Assembly (NCBI RefSeq): GCF_001039355.2
Contig: NW_019773637.1
Span: forward strand, 275,569-339,568
Source: Lingula anatina
Taxonomy: Eukaryota > Brachiopoda > Lingulata > Lingulida > Lingulidae
Length of the DNA stretch: 64,000 nt
Direction: 5' to 3'
A program made the position numbers and the translations under genes. Position 1 is the first letter of the stretch; each line of letters begins with the position of its first letter. Positions 1 through 10,262 of the stretch are shown here, one piece after another. Below the pieces are notes generated by a model. The model was not told the DNA's origin. It did not search any database and saw only the letters and a program-made list of their open reading frames with translations.

Positions 1-664
1 CATTGAAATGATTCTGTCACGCACGAATCCAGATAAATGCTTTGATTTTGGTTTTGGTCAGTAATAAAATGATTTTTTCTCTAGATAAACAGTTACGCGT
101 ATCTTGTCGTTCCCTACGCACAACTTAAGTCTTTTAGGTTGATAGTTTGAAATAATAAGTGCCAAATTTTGAATCCTGAGAAGCCTTGATGTGAAATTCT
201 ATCATACATGGTGAGCCAGTCTTTAAATATTTAAAAGAAAAAGCGAAAGCTATTTGCAAGATGTAGGACTTTATAAAGGGCCACCATTTCGTAAATCTAA
301 ATATTGCTGTCAAAATCCAGGCATATTACACATGAAAAAAAAAACGATCTTCGGTACAAATGTTTCTGTTACAAAACAAGTGTCTAGTTGTGTCCAACTT
401 TATGCAGGCACTAATTAATTATTGATATCATTATTTTGGAAACCATAATAAATTATGTTGTAGGTGTTTTAGGTAAAAAGGGATCCTACGGTGGGGTTAC
501 TGTAAGCCTTTCTTGACGATCTGCATTTAATCCTTTTAAAGAGGTACGCGAGAAGACCACGAAGGAGAGTTTTACAGCAGGACAAACGCATCACAGCATT
601 TTCAAAAAACAATATTTAACAATATTAAATATTTCATTTCAAAGCTACGAAGTGTTTATGGGCG
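1..664. other. 5' flank of the EF-hand cluster
   Basis: No gene seen. The part from about 330 to 480 is recognisably similar to the stretch at about 3300-3410 upstream of the second EF-hand gene (shared tgtctagtt, tttatgcaggca and gttgtaggNgttttaggtaaaa blocks). It is therefore old duplicated promoter flank. The remainder is AT-rich with no recognisable signal. Confidence 0.5.
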
Positions 665-846
665 TATTCCCATAGACTTTAGATCGATCTAGATTACTGT
701 CAGATAATCCGGCTTAAATGTCCGTCCCGCCTACTACAAGCTGTAAGGGGGTAATTAACTTTCGTACCCGCTCGGCTGACAGCTATTTAGTGTGAACCCC
801 CAGGGAGTTAGGTCGAGCTAGTTGGATCGATCTAATCTCTGGGAAT
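665..846 (+). mobile_element. Foldback element, family A copy 1
   Basis: About 180 bp hairpin-forming element with ends attccc...gggaat followed inward by tagatcgatc-type inverted repeats. The interior holds the blocks gtccgtcccgcctactacaa and gctgacagctattta. The same sequence recurs at 2844 and 54779 (inverted) and at 42536 (same orientation), with a divergent relative at 59334. It has no coding capacity, so it is a non-autonomous MITE-like element. It lies just upstream of the promoter of the first EF-hand gene. Confidence 0.8.
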
Positions 847-884
847 GGGGTCTATAGTATGTGGTCGTAATGCTGGTGGCTGGC

Positions 885-928
885 TTCCGCGAATCCCGTG
901 ATTATCTGTGAGATTGGCCTATATATAT
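885..928 (+). promoter_or_regulatory. Core promoter of EF-hand gene 1
   Basis: A box ttccgcgaatcccgtga at 885-901 is followed by TATATATA at 920. The start codon lies about 65 bases further on. The same box (one base different) and a TATATA at nearly the same spacing precede EF-hand gene 2 (3513-3555), which supports a conserved TATA promoter. Confidence 0.6.
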
Positions 929-984
929 CCCAACATGATATGTGACTGGTTCATCAGCTCATGTTGTTCACTGAACCCTGCTAC

Positions 985-1851
985 ATGATGAGATTTCTAG
1001 TCGTGTTAGTTTTTGTTGAAGTCATCAGAGTCGGCTGTTTTTCAACAGTCAGGAACAATCTTGGAGCTCAAAATGTGGAAGAAAGGTCTGCGCAGTTCAC
1101 AAAGGATGATAAGGTGAGAGAAACATCTCTTCAGTTGTAGTTCCGCCAATATGCAAATTTAAAAAGTGATGTTCTAGTCGGATTGAAAAAAAAAAGGTAT
1201 CAACTCACCTAAACCCCTTTACTTCATCTTTTGTAAGCAATAGACATTAACAGTTTTTTTCCTGTTTATTCTGATATTCCACGTGAAGGGTAGGCCTACC
1301 ATTATTCCAAGGGAACAGTGATTTACTATTTCCGTAGGTCTTTTGACTGGTTTTCTTTTCAGGGTGACAAACGCCATTTTTACCGATACCTGGACGTTAA
1401 TCAAGATGGCATACTGGAAAGAAAAGAGTACATCGACTTTGTAATCCAGAGAGCAAAACTCCACTTAGACGCCGAGAGACAATCTGAACTAGACGATATC
1501 ATGAATGAAGCTTGGTTGGATTTCTTGTCCAACGAAGGAAATAGCTTTCCTGAGTCGGTCAAACTAAACCCGGGCGATACAGAAGAACACCTTACACCTA
1601 GAAAACGTCGGCAACATAGAATTTTCATCAGAGCGCTTTTCGTTATTTTTGACTCTGACGCAGACGAGAAGTTGGACAACCAAGAGCTGGTGCGTTTCTT
1701 TGAAGTTTTCCAAGTCCCGGTGGCTGAACTTGGTCTGTCCTTTGACCACATTGACACAAACCAAAACGGCGGGATTGACAAGAGCGAGTTTCTTGAACTG
1801 GCGGATTATGCCAGTTTTCTGGGGTGCGGCAGGCGTGGCGGCGTTCTTTAA
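985..1851 (+). CDS. Secreted SCP-like EF-hand protein, copy 1
   Basis: Two exons, 985..1113 and 1363..1851 (GT-AG, phase 0), encode 205 aa. Exon 1 gives a hydrophobic signal peptide starting MMRFLVVLVFVEV and a short charged linker. Exon 2 carries the EF-hand domain. Loop 1 is DVNQDGILERKE. The second position is degenerate, around AWLDFLSNEG. Loop 3 is DSDADEKLDNQE and loop 4 is DTNQNGGIDKSE. Four EF positions with a silent second one, and the F.RYLD...EAW.DF layout, resemble sarcoplasmic calcium-binding proteins, but those are cytosolic and this one is predicted secreted. Role (extracellular or secretory-pathway Ca2+ binding) is inferred. AATAAA follows at 1939. The C-terminus (SFLGCG then RRGGVL) differs from its paralogues. 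No KDEL-type retention signal is present. Confidence 0.82.
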
Positions 1852-2843
1852 GTATCGTTATCGATCAACAAAGGCACATGCTATAGAAGGTTTTGTAAAC
1901 TTGCTGATCTATCTTAACTTCTACAGAAATCACTTCAAAATAAAGTCTATGGATAAAAAAGATGTAATCCATTTTCTGTCATTTCTTTCTGTGCAGTTCA
2001 CCCGTTCCTCGTTTTTTTCCCGTTCTTTTGTTGGTTTAGTGGGTTTTTATCAAAAGATTTGAATTTTAAATTTCAAATCAGAGTTTTTTTTACCGGCCTC
2101 CTCTTTATAAAATTCTTTGCTGAGTAAGAGTAGTTTTGAATCAATGGAGCACCTTTCTTTTTATTATTACTATTATTATTATTATTTGCCTGAAAGCGAA
2201 AAGGGGCCGTGTGCCTAAATATGATGAACGCGTCAAGGGGCACAAAATGAACATTGTCGGACTAAATTATTGAACCTAAAACGGAGTGACAGAGATATAT
2301 CACTACAAATTACCATTTATCAGAGTAGACTATTTTTCATAAGTAGCTTAGTAAGGTTGCGTTTTCAATGAATCGATCACAATGGCTACTGCGCAGGCTC
2401 TTCACAGCGCCTCTAGCTGAATGCAACCAGATGGTAGAAATAATTTTCACCGCGGTGAAAATTCCATAAAATAAAACTTAAATGAAAATAAAAAAAGTTA
2501 ATATGATAGTAACAAAGCTCCGTAAGATGGTGATGCTGAATACAGAAAATCTGGTGATTATGCGGTTTTTATTTTTATTTATTTATTTATTTATTTATTT
2601 ATTTTTGGAAACAAGGAAGAGGCGTGTAAATCTGTTATTATGATCGCAAAAATGCATTAGTTTCACTGTTGCATATATGACGTCTCATAAATCCATTGCC
2701 ACCTGACTAAAACAAGTATATGAATGTCATAGAATTTCGTGCAGCATGAAAGGCACACTATTTAGCAAAACTTTATTGAGACATATGGTCGTTCGTCGAG
2801 GGATCGATTTTTCTGCTAAATTACAAGAGATAACTAAGACCCC
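1852..2843. other. 3' UTR and spacer after EF-hand gene 1
   Basis: AATAAA at 1939-1944 is the likely poly(A) signal. A near-palindromic AT hairpin at 2056-2079 and its surroundings (1990-2110) recur at about 6900-7015 downstream of EF-hand gene 3, so the 3' flank belongs to the duplicated unit. It also holds (ATT)n at 2161-2187 and (ATTT)n at 2566-2605. No gene seen. Confidence 0.55.
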
Positions 2844-3045
2844 ATTCCCAGAGATTAGATCGATCCAACTAGATCGACCTAACTCCCTTGGGGTTCACGC
2901 TAAATAGCTGTCAGCCGAGCGGGCACGAAAGTTAATTACCCCCTTACAGCTTGTAATAGGCGGGACGGACATTTAAGCCGGATTACCTGACAGTAACTTA
3001 GTGAGACTCCCCACGGGGATAGATCGATCTAAAATCTATGGGAAT
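2844..3045 (-). mobile_element. Foldback element, family A copy 2
   Basis: About 200 bp, attcccagagattagatcga at the left end and gatctaaaatctatgggaat at the right. The interior matches copy 1 in reverse orientation (gctaaatagctgtcagccga, ggcgggacggacatttaagc). The whole element is an imperfect palindrome. It lies about 500 bp upstream of EF-hand gene 2. Confidence 0.8.
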
Positions 3046-3512
3046 GCACTCTTAGGGGACAGTTTTGTGTTATGTTTTCCACAGCAAACCACATTTACCG
3101 GTATACCGGTATAACATTTCCTATGCTGGCAGTATCATAGGTGATCATACCACCGATAAAGAAGTTTTTATGTCACCTCTCCATGATGAGATATGAAAAC
3201 GGTCCATTTTTAAATCTGTGTGTGTGTGTGTGTGTAATTGCTCTTCGAACCTGAATACAATACGGATAATAAAAGACCGGATATCAGTGCCAATGTTTCT
3301 GAAACAAAACGTGTGTCTAGTTTCGTCGAGCGTTGCTTTATGCAGGCAGCAATAATTTATATCATTATGTTTCGATAGGTATTATATTTTTGTTGTAGGC
3401 GTTTTAGGTAAAACTTACCCTTCTTAAGAACTTTCTTGATGGGCCATGGCAATAAAATGTTGGAGAGATGTGGGCACTTTTTGTCAATTCCGTTGATAGG
3501 CTGGTGGTTTGT
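3046..3512. other. Upstream flank of EF-hand gene 2
   Basis: No gene. It contains a short palindrome accggtataccggt near 3100, a (GT)n run near 3219-3235, and the 3300-3410 stretch homologous to 330-480. Confidence 0.4.
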
Positions 3513-3555
3513 TTCCGCGATTCCCGTGACATTTTGTGAAATAGTTCGATATATA
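3513..3555 (+). promoter_or_regulatory. Core promoter of EF-hand gene 2
   Basis: Box ttccgcgattcccgtga at 3513-3529 and TATATA at 3550-3555, 42 to 47 bases before the ATG at 3597. It matches the promoter of copy 1. Confidence 0.6.
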
Positions 3556-3596
3556 CCAATAGACAGCGTGGCCAGTTCATTACCTCAAGTTGCAGC

Positions 3597-4616
3597 ATGA
3601 TCGGTTCGCTAGTGTGGTTCGCCTTTGTTGCACTCCTCAGTGTGGACTGTAACTTAACACTGGGTTACAAACCTGGCGCTCACGATGCCAAAGATAAATC
3701 GTCGACGTTTATAAAGACTGGTGAGGTACGTAAGAGGCACATCCCTTCACTGGTTGTTTTCTCAATATGTTAATTTGTAAAATGTTGGCTGATTTGCATC
3801 GGGAAATTGTGGAAAATTCAGTGACCGTGCTTTCTACACATCAAACGGCCAGTTGCGTATTCCACCGACTTACGGGTAATATGAATTAGGAAATGGATCG
3901 TTTGGGCGTGTAAGTTACAGTTATACAACATTTTTTGTGGAAAGATTCTGTGAAAAATCATGTATTATATATGTTAAGTACTGGAAATATACTAAACTGT
4001 GCTTTGTTCAAAGTGTGTTCAGGCAAACAAAGGAGTTTTATGGAGAAATTAATGCATTTATACAAAGCTTTAACAAGTAAAATTGTCCAACCTGAATACT
4101 AATTGATTCTCTAAGTCATTTACCTGATCTTCCTTACAGGGCCACAGGGGCCATTTTGTCAGGTACCTGGACGTTGATCAAAATGACATACTGGAAAGAC
4201 GAGAGTACATCGAGTTGATAATCCAGAGAGCAAAACGCCACTTAGACACCGAGAGACAATCTGAACTAGACGATATCATGAATGAAGCTTGGCTGGATTT
4301 CTGGTCCAACGAAGGACATAGCTATCCTGAGTCGGTCAAAATCAACCCAGGGGATACAGCAGATAATCTTACGCCTAGAAAACGAAGACAACATAGAATT
4401 TTCATCAGAGCAATATATAATATATTTGACACCGATTTCAACGAGAAAATGGACAACCAAGAACTGACGCAGTTCTTTGATGTTTTCAGAGTCCCCGCGG
4501 CCAAGCTTGGTCTGTCATTTGAACAAATTGACACTAACAAAAATGGCGGTATTGACAAGGGTGAGTTCCTTGATTTGGCTGATGATGCAAGTTTTCTTGG
4601 TTGCGGTGGTAGCTGA
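3597..4616 (+). CDS. Secreted SCP-like EF-hand protein, copy 2
   Basis: Exons 3597..3725 and 4140..4616, phase-0 intron, 201 aa. Exon 1 encodes a signal peptide beginning MIGSLVWFAFVALLSV. Its linker is unlike that of copy 1 although the exon has the same length (43 codons). EF loops are DVDQNDILERRE (Asp instead of Gly at loop position 6), DTDFNEKMDNQE and DTNKNGGIDKGE. The second EF position is degenerate as in the other copies. The protein ends SFLGCGGS. AATAAA is at 4791-4796. Upstream flank is shared with copy 1, and exon 2 is closest to copy 3. Confidence 0.82.
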
Positions 4617-5279
4617 GTTATCAATACTTTCCCGGTTTGATATACGTTAATATATAAAAATCGTCAGCGAACGGACCCCACCCCCCTAAATATTCAGATA
4701 TTATGAATTCCAAATGAATTTCATTGAAATTTATGATGCACAAATAGTTTTCATAAACCTTCCATCTTATCTTATGCAGACAAATTTCAAAATAAAGTTG
4801 TTTTAAGCAGATGATATGGACCTTTGTCATCTTTCATGATATTCCTTCTTTTATTCCTAACTTGTTGAGTTTTGCCCCAAACCATTATTACTTCACCTAT
4901 GCCCTCTTCAGTAGATGATATGGAGGGGAAAAGTTTTTTTAGCCGATTTTTACATTGATTTTTGTTCCAGGGTTAGAAATATAACTATGATGAGTCTGTT
5001 AAGGGTCACAAAAATTGTAAACTCAGTAAAACTCTAGAGATAATAAACGCGGTTAATAGTCACTTAAGAAAATGGGCAACCAAGAACTGACAAAATTATT
5101 TGGTTTACTTATTTATGTATTTATTAATTTGTTTATTTATTCATCTCTCATTTTACTAACTCAGCTAAACAGTTCAGCAACTCTGAGCTTAGCAATGATA
5201 TCTCTTTTGCGGAACACGTAAAGGGTTAGAATTTTCAAGCACCTGTATATGTAATGCATACAATAAACCGTCATAATTG
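4617..5279. other. 3' UTR and spacer after EF-hand gene 2
   Basis: The block 4640-4870 (ccctaaatattcagatatta, AATAAA at 4791, ttttaagcagatgatatgg) is repeated after copies 3 and 4. A decayed exon-like scrap near 5070-5095 (aaaatgggcaaccaagaactgac) looks like a fragment of the EF3 loop coding sequence. No gene. Confidence 0.5.
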
Positions 5280-5513
5280 CATTGTACAAAACCCATCACT
5301 TTAGTCTGTATGTAAAGAAAACAGCATGTAAACTAGTTGGCTCATTGTGCGGGCATACAGCAACATCTTTTTCATTTTGTTCGTCATATTTTGAAAAAAG
5401 GTATCTCAGCGTCGTTGTTTACGTTTATATTCCTTCATGTCGATTGGCTAGAGGCTTATACATAAGAGTCTTATGTGTAATCATTTAGTGAAGTCCTCAC
5501 AAAGACTTGCAAA
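5280..5513 (+). promoter_or_regulatory. Promoter region of EF-hand gene 3
   Basis: Almost the whole 234 bp stretch is repeated upstream of copy 4 (7440-7683), including tcgtcatattttg, gcgtcgttgtttac, tatattcctt and gaagtcctcacaaagacttg just before the ATG. Such conservation over non-coding DNA reflects recent duplication and marks the common promoter. It differs from the promoter of copies 1 and 2. Confidence 0.55.
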
Positions 5514-6413
5514 ATGTCTGGTTCCACAGTCGTTTGTTTCATTGTGGGTCTTATCGGAGTTGCCCTTCTCTCACCAGTTAGTAGCAGCCAAGGTGTGGAA
5601 GAAATATCTCGGGGGCTTATACATGTAAGTACTGATAAAGTAAGGGGCACTGATCAATTTTACTTTCAATTTTGAAAAGTGCTGGTTGTTTCCGAATGGA
5701 TACATTTTTGAGGAAATTTCTGTGGTCGGAAACTTTATGCATAAATTACATGGTTATTTTCTTTCAATACTTATGTTTCAGATTTCATATTTTCAGTTTT
5801 CTTTGAGTTTAGACCGAGAACATAGTCGGTTCATGTTTAATGTTCGTTGTCAAACCTTAAGACACGTTGTTTCTCTTAGTCCTTTACCTGGGTTTCATTT
5901 TAGGGTCACAAGCCTCATTTCTACCGATACTTGGACGTTAATCAAAATGACATACTTGAAAGAAAAGAGTATATCGACTTGGTTATCCAGAGAGCAAAAC
6001 GCCACTTAGACACTGAGAGACAATCTGAACTAGAAGATATCATGACTGAAGCGTGGCAAGATTTCTGGTCCAACGAAGGAAATAACTATCCTGAGTCGGT
6101 CAAACTAAACCCGGGGGATACAGAAGAATACCTTACACCAAGAAAATGTCGGCAACATAGAATTTTTATAACAGCAATATTTTATATATTTGACACTGAT
6201 TTCACCGAGAAAATGGACAACCAAGAACTGACGCAATTCTTCGATGTTTTCAGAGTCCCCGCGGCCAAGCTGGGGCTGTCATTTGAACAAATTGACACTA
6301 ACAAAAATGGTGGTGTCGACAAGGGCGAGTTCCTCGAATTGGCTGATGATGCAAGTTTTCTTGGTTGCGGCGGTTACCGCACTGGTTTGATATATTCAAA
6401 TACATGTAAATAG
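5514..6413 (+). CDS. Secreted SCP-like EF-hand protein, copy 3
   Basis: Exons 5514..5624 and 5904..6413, phase-0 intron, 206 aa. The signal peptide starts MSGSTVVCFIVGLIGVALLS with likely cleavage after the PVSSS stretch. EF loops are DVNQNDILERKE, DTDFTEKMDNQE (Thr at loop position 5, a weaker ligand) and DTNKNGGVDKGE. The tail after the shared FLGCGG is extended (YRTGLIYSNTCK) because the stop used by copy 2 is lost. AATAAA is at 6546-6551. Exon 1 and promoter are near-identical to copy 4, so copies 3 and 4 are the youngest pair at their 5' ends. Confidence 0.82.
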
Positions 6414-7439
6414 TAAGCAAACGGGCCCCACAACCTAAATATTCAGATATTATGAATTCCCAATGAATTTCAATGAAATTAATGATGGACAAATATATTC
6501 ATCAACGAACCATCTTACCTGTATCTTATACAGAAAAGACTCCAAAATAAAGTCGTTTTAAGCAGATGATATGGATTTTTGTCATCTTTCATGATATTCC
6601 TTCTTTTATTCTTAACTTGTTGAGTTTTGCCCAAAGCCATTATTACTTCACCTTTTCCCTCTTTTCCCGAAAATTTGTCACAAATCCAAATGTAAGAAAT
6701 CTGGAGGCGTGCGTTTAAAGACAGAAAGGAAAATGAGTTAGTTCATTTAGTCAATTATTTAACAATTTAAAAGACCTTGAAAATGGTATTTAATTGTCTG
6801 TTGAATGCGTGAAAGGTTAGAATTTACACAAACACCCCCTTATGTAACACTTGTACAGAACCAGCATGATCACATTAAACAAAATTTATCAGAGCACTTT
6901 TCGTTATTTTACCTTCGGTTTATTGGATTATTGGGTTTTGTTATGAAAAGATTTGAATTTCAAAATTCAAATCGAAGTTTTTACCGACCTCCTCTATATT
7001 AGGTGCTTTGCTACAGGCACGGCCGACACAAACTGAATTATTTTAGATAATAATAATAATAATGTAAGGATGATAATTTTTTTTTGCCAAACTCCTTTGC
7101 CCTTAGAGGGTTGGAGGGGAGGGGACATTTTTAGACGATTGAGCACATTGTATACTTTGATTGCTGTTTCATTTGTGAGGAATCTCTTAAGAAGCTTAAC
7201 ACGCAATTTGTTAATTTTAGCAACAACGGAGTCGAAACAAAGAGAAGAACAAACCGGTTCTGAGTCACTTTTTATTATCAAAATATGCTAAAATACGCAA
7301 AACTTCGATGCAAATAAGTTCGCACATTTAATGAAAGAGGGGTGACAAGTTTTTGACTAATAAAGGACTTTAGGAATCACATTTGTCCTCAAAAAAGTGA
7401 AGTTAGAATTTAAAAATACCTGCATATGTAATGCTTTCA
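6414..7439. other. 3' UTR and spacer after EF-hand gene 3
   Basis: It contains the shared 3' block with AATAAA at 6546 and a stretch at 6683-6868 repeated after copy 4 at 9785-9975. The AT palindrome at 6950-6973 (also at 2056) and (ATA)n near 7050 lie here too. No gene. Confidence 0.5.
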
Positions 7440-7683
7440 ATAAACCGGCAATGTACAAAACCCATGACTTTGGTCTGTATGTATAGAAAACAGTATGTAA
7501 ACAAGTTGGCTATTTGTGTGGGTATGCAGCAACATCTATTTCATTTTGTTCGTCATATTTTGTAAAAAGATATCTCTAGCGTCGTTGTTTACCTTTATAT
7601 TCCTTCGTGTCGATTGACTAGAGGCTTATACATGAGAGTCTTATATGTTATCATTTAGTGAAGTCCTCACAAAGACTTGCAAA
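7440..7683 (+). promoter_or_regulatory. Promoter region of EF-hand gene 4
   Basis: Close copy of 5280-5513, with a handful of substitutions and small indels. The conserved gcgtcgttgtttacNtttatattcct block is a candidate TATA region. Confidence 0.55.
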
Positions 7684-9096
7684 ATGTCTGGTTCCATGGT
7701 CGTTTGTTTCATTGTGGGTCTCATCGGAGTTGCCCTTCTCTCACCAGTTAGTAGCAGCCGAGGTGTGGAAGAAAGGTCTTTGGGGTATAAACATGTAAGT
7801 ACTGATATTTGAATTTTGTAAAGTGCTGGTTGTTTCCCAATGGATACATTTTTGAGAAGATTTCTGTGGTCGTTTTCGACCTGCCCAAACCCCTTTATCA
7901 TACTACCGCATTTGTATACGATGGTTGTTGGCCACTCTACCTTTTGGGATGTTTATGCTGATATTGTACGTGGAGGTTACCATTATCCAATGAACACACT
8001 GAGCCTTTACACTGGGCATTAAAAACGCACTCCCTACACCCCGTTTATATAGGCCCAGTGTATGCATAAAGGTATTCTATATGGGGTTTTCCAGCCAAAT
8101 CGAATTTTCCTCGAGAAAAAAGGATTTGCTCCATCTCAACAATTATCGTCAACGTGTCGTGCACTTGGATTCGATGTTTTCTATCAAATCCTATTAAAAG
8201 ACTTGGTTTTAAATGAGTTGTTTTTTCGTTGAGAACAATGGCATTTCAAAAGGAAATGCAGAGATAAGACACTTTCATTTGAGGTTATTTATCGTTTTTA
8301 ATTATTGGGAACTTAGACCTAAAAAATGCCCTTGGTGGTACATTTTCAAACGCAGTATATTGTATATTATAATTAGGCTATGAAGATTAATATACATGTA
8401 TAAAATTTGTGAAAATCACAACATTTGGAACTTTATGCAGAACTTGATGGTTAGGCCCTCTATTATTTTCTTTCAATATTTATGTTTCATATTTCATAAT
8501 TTCAGTTATCTTCAAGGTTAGACCGAGAACATAGGCGGTACATGTTTAAGGTCCTCTCAAACCTTAAGACACGTTGTTTCTCTCAGTCCTTTATCTGGGT
8601 TTCATTTTAGGATCACAAGCGTCATTTCTACCGGTACTTGGACGTTAATCAAGATGACACACTTGAAAGACGAGAGTACATCGACTTGGTAATCCAGAGA
8701 GCAAAACGCCACTTAGACACCGAGAGACAATCTGAACTAGAAGATATCATGAATGAAGCTTGGCTAGATTTCAGGTCCAACGAAGGAAATAACTATCCTG
8801 AGTCGGTCAAAATAAATCCGAGGAACGCAGTAGAACACCTTACACCTAGAAAACGTCGGCAACATAGAATTTTTGTCAGAGCAATATTTCATATACTTGA
8901 CACTGATTTCAACGAGAAAATGGACAAAAAAGAACTGACGAAATTCTTCGATGTTTTCAGAGTCCCCGCGACCGAGCCTGGTCTGTCGTTTGAACAAATT
9001 GACACTAACAAAAATGGCGGTATTGACAAGCGTGAGTTCCTCGATTTAGATGATGCTGCTAGTGTTTTTTGTGGCTACGGTTGCTACGGTCGCTGA
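7684..9096 (+). CDS. Secreted SCP-like EF-hand protein, copy 4
   Basis: Exons 7684..7794 and 8611..9096, phase-0 intron, 198 aa. Signal peptide MSGSMVVCFIVGLIGVALLS differs from copy 3 at one residue. The 816 bp intron is the longest of the four. EF loops are DVNQDDTLERRE, DTDFNEKMDKKE and DTNKNGGIDKRE. The last helix has changed (LDDAASVFCGYGCYGR in place of LADDASFLGCGG), giving a Cys/Gly/Tyr tail. The AATAAA shared by the 3' UTRs of copies 1-3 has been deleted. The reading frame is intact, so it is probably functional, but it may be drifting. Confidence 0.78.
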
Positions 9097-9940
9097 GTTA
9101 TTGTTATCTCACTGGTTTAATATGCATTAATATATAAAAATTGTCAGCGAACGGGCCCCACCCCCTAAATATTCAGATATTATGAATTCCAAATGAATTT
9201 CATTGAAATTAAAGATGGACAAATAGTTTTCATCAGCGTTCCATCTTATGTTATACAGACATTGAAGTCGTTTTAAGCAGATGATATGGATTTTTGTCAT
9301 CTTTCATGATATTCCTTCTTTTATTCCTAACTTGTTGAGTTTTGCCCAAAGCCATTATTACTTCACCTTTGCCCTCTACAGTGATTGATTTGGAGGGGGT
9401 ACACGATTATATTTGTATACTTTTCCATTGATTTTTGCTCCAACGCCAAAAGGGTCAAAAATATAAGTAAGATGAGTCTGTTAAGGGGCATAAGAATTGT
9501 GAACTTATAGTAAAATGGAGTCGAAATCAAGACGTAGTAAAGGCGGTTAATTAGTCACTTAAGATAATGGACAAGAACTGACGCAATTTTTTGTTTGATT
9601 TATTTATGTATTTGTTTTTTGTAAATCTATCATTTTGCTTACTGGCAACGTTTTGTCATAATCATTATCTAAAATGCCCTATAGCAGAATTTTCACCTAT
9701 GTCCTTTACATTGAATATGAAAGAATTTCAGACAAATGGATACATTTTTTTTTTCTTTAAGTTTTGTTCCAAACCGAAAATTTGTCACAAATCCAAATGT
9801 GAGAAATCTGAAGACGTACGTTTAAAGACAGAAAGGAAAACGCGTTAGTTCATTCAGGATATTATTTAACAATTTAAAAGACCTTGAAAATAGTAATTAA
9901 TTCTGTCTGTTGAATGCGTGAAAGGTTAGAAGTTACACAA
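9097..9940. other. 3' flank of EF-hand gene 4
   Basis: Repeats the downstream block of copies 2 and 3 without AATAAA (9241-9280). A scrap resembling EF3 coding sequence (gataatggacaagaactgac) lies near 9563. Stretch 9785-9975 matches 6683-6868. Confidence 0.5.
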
Positions 9941-10262
9941 AGACCCTCTCATGTAACAGTTTTAAAGAACCAGCATTACGCGTATGAACAAAATTCACCA
10001 CATAACTCTGTACGTGACCTTATTGAAAACAGCAAACAAGCAAGTTGTACGGGTAGCATGGTTTTTCCCTACGTTCGTCAGATTTTGCAATAGCTATATC
10101 AACCGTCGTTGTTTACTTCTAAATTTCCTGATGACTAGATAGGCTTAAATATTTATACAGAAAGATCATCAAGTGTGGTCTATACAAATACGATATGCTT
10201 TCCTAATTGTTTCATTATACTCCCTGGTATCAGGGGTCCTCTTCAATAGCACACAAAATTAA
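9941..10262 (+). pseudogene. Relic promoter and exon 1 of a fifth EF-hand unit
   Basis: At the place where the tandem array would start its next unit, the sequence still resembles the promoter of copies 3 and 4 (ttcgtcagattttgcaatag, ccgtcgttgtttac, gactagataggctta). It is followed near 10194 by ATGCTTTCC and a signal-peptide-like run in another frame (LIVSLYSLVSGVLF), then a stop. No EF-hand exon follows. I read this as a truncated, frameshifted duplicate. Confidence 0.5.

Noticed and set aside
1649-2062. 137-codon open frame overlapping EF-hand gene 1
   Set aside because: It is an out-of-frame shadow of the EF-hand exon running into the 3' UTR.
985-9096. Orthology of the EF-hand cluster with SDF4 (Cab45), the human neighbour of B3GALT6
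   Set aside because: SDF4 is longer with six EF-hands. The layout here (about 200 aa, degenerate second loop) fits SCP-like proteins better. Shared location is suggestive only.
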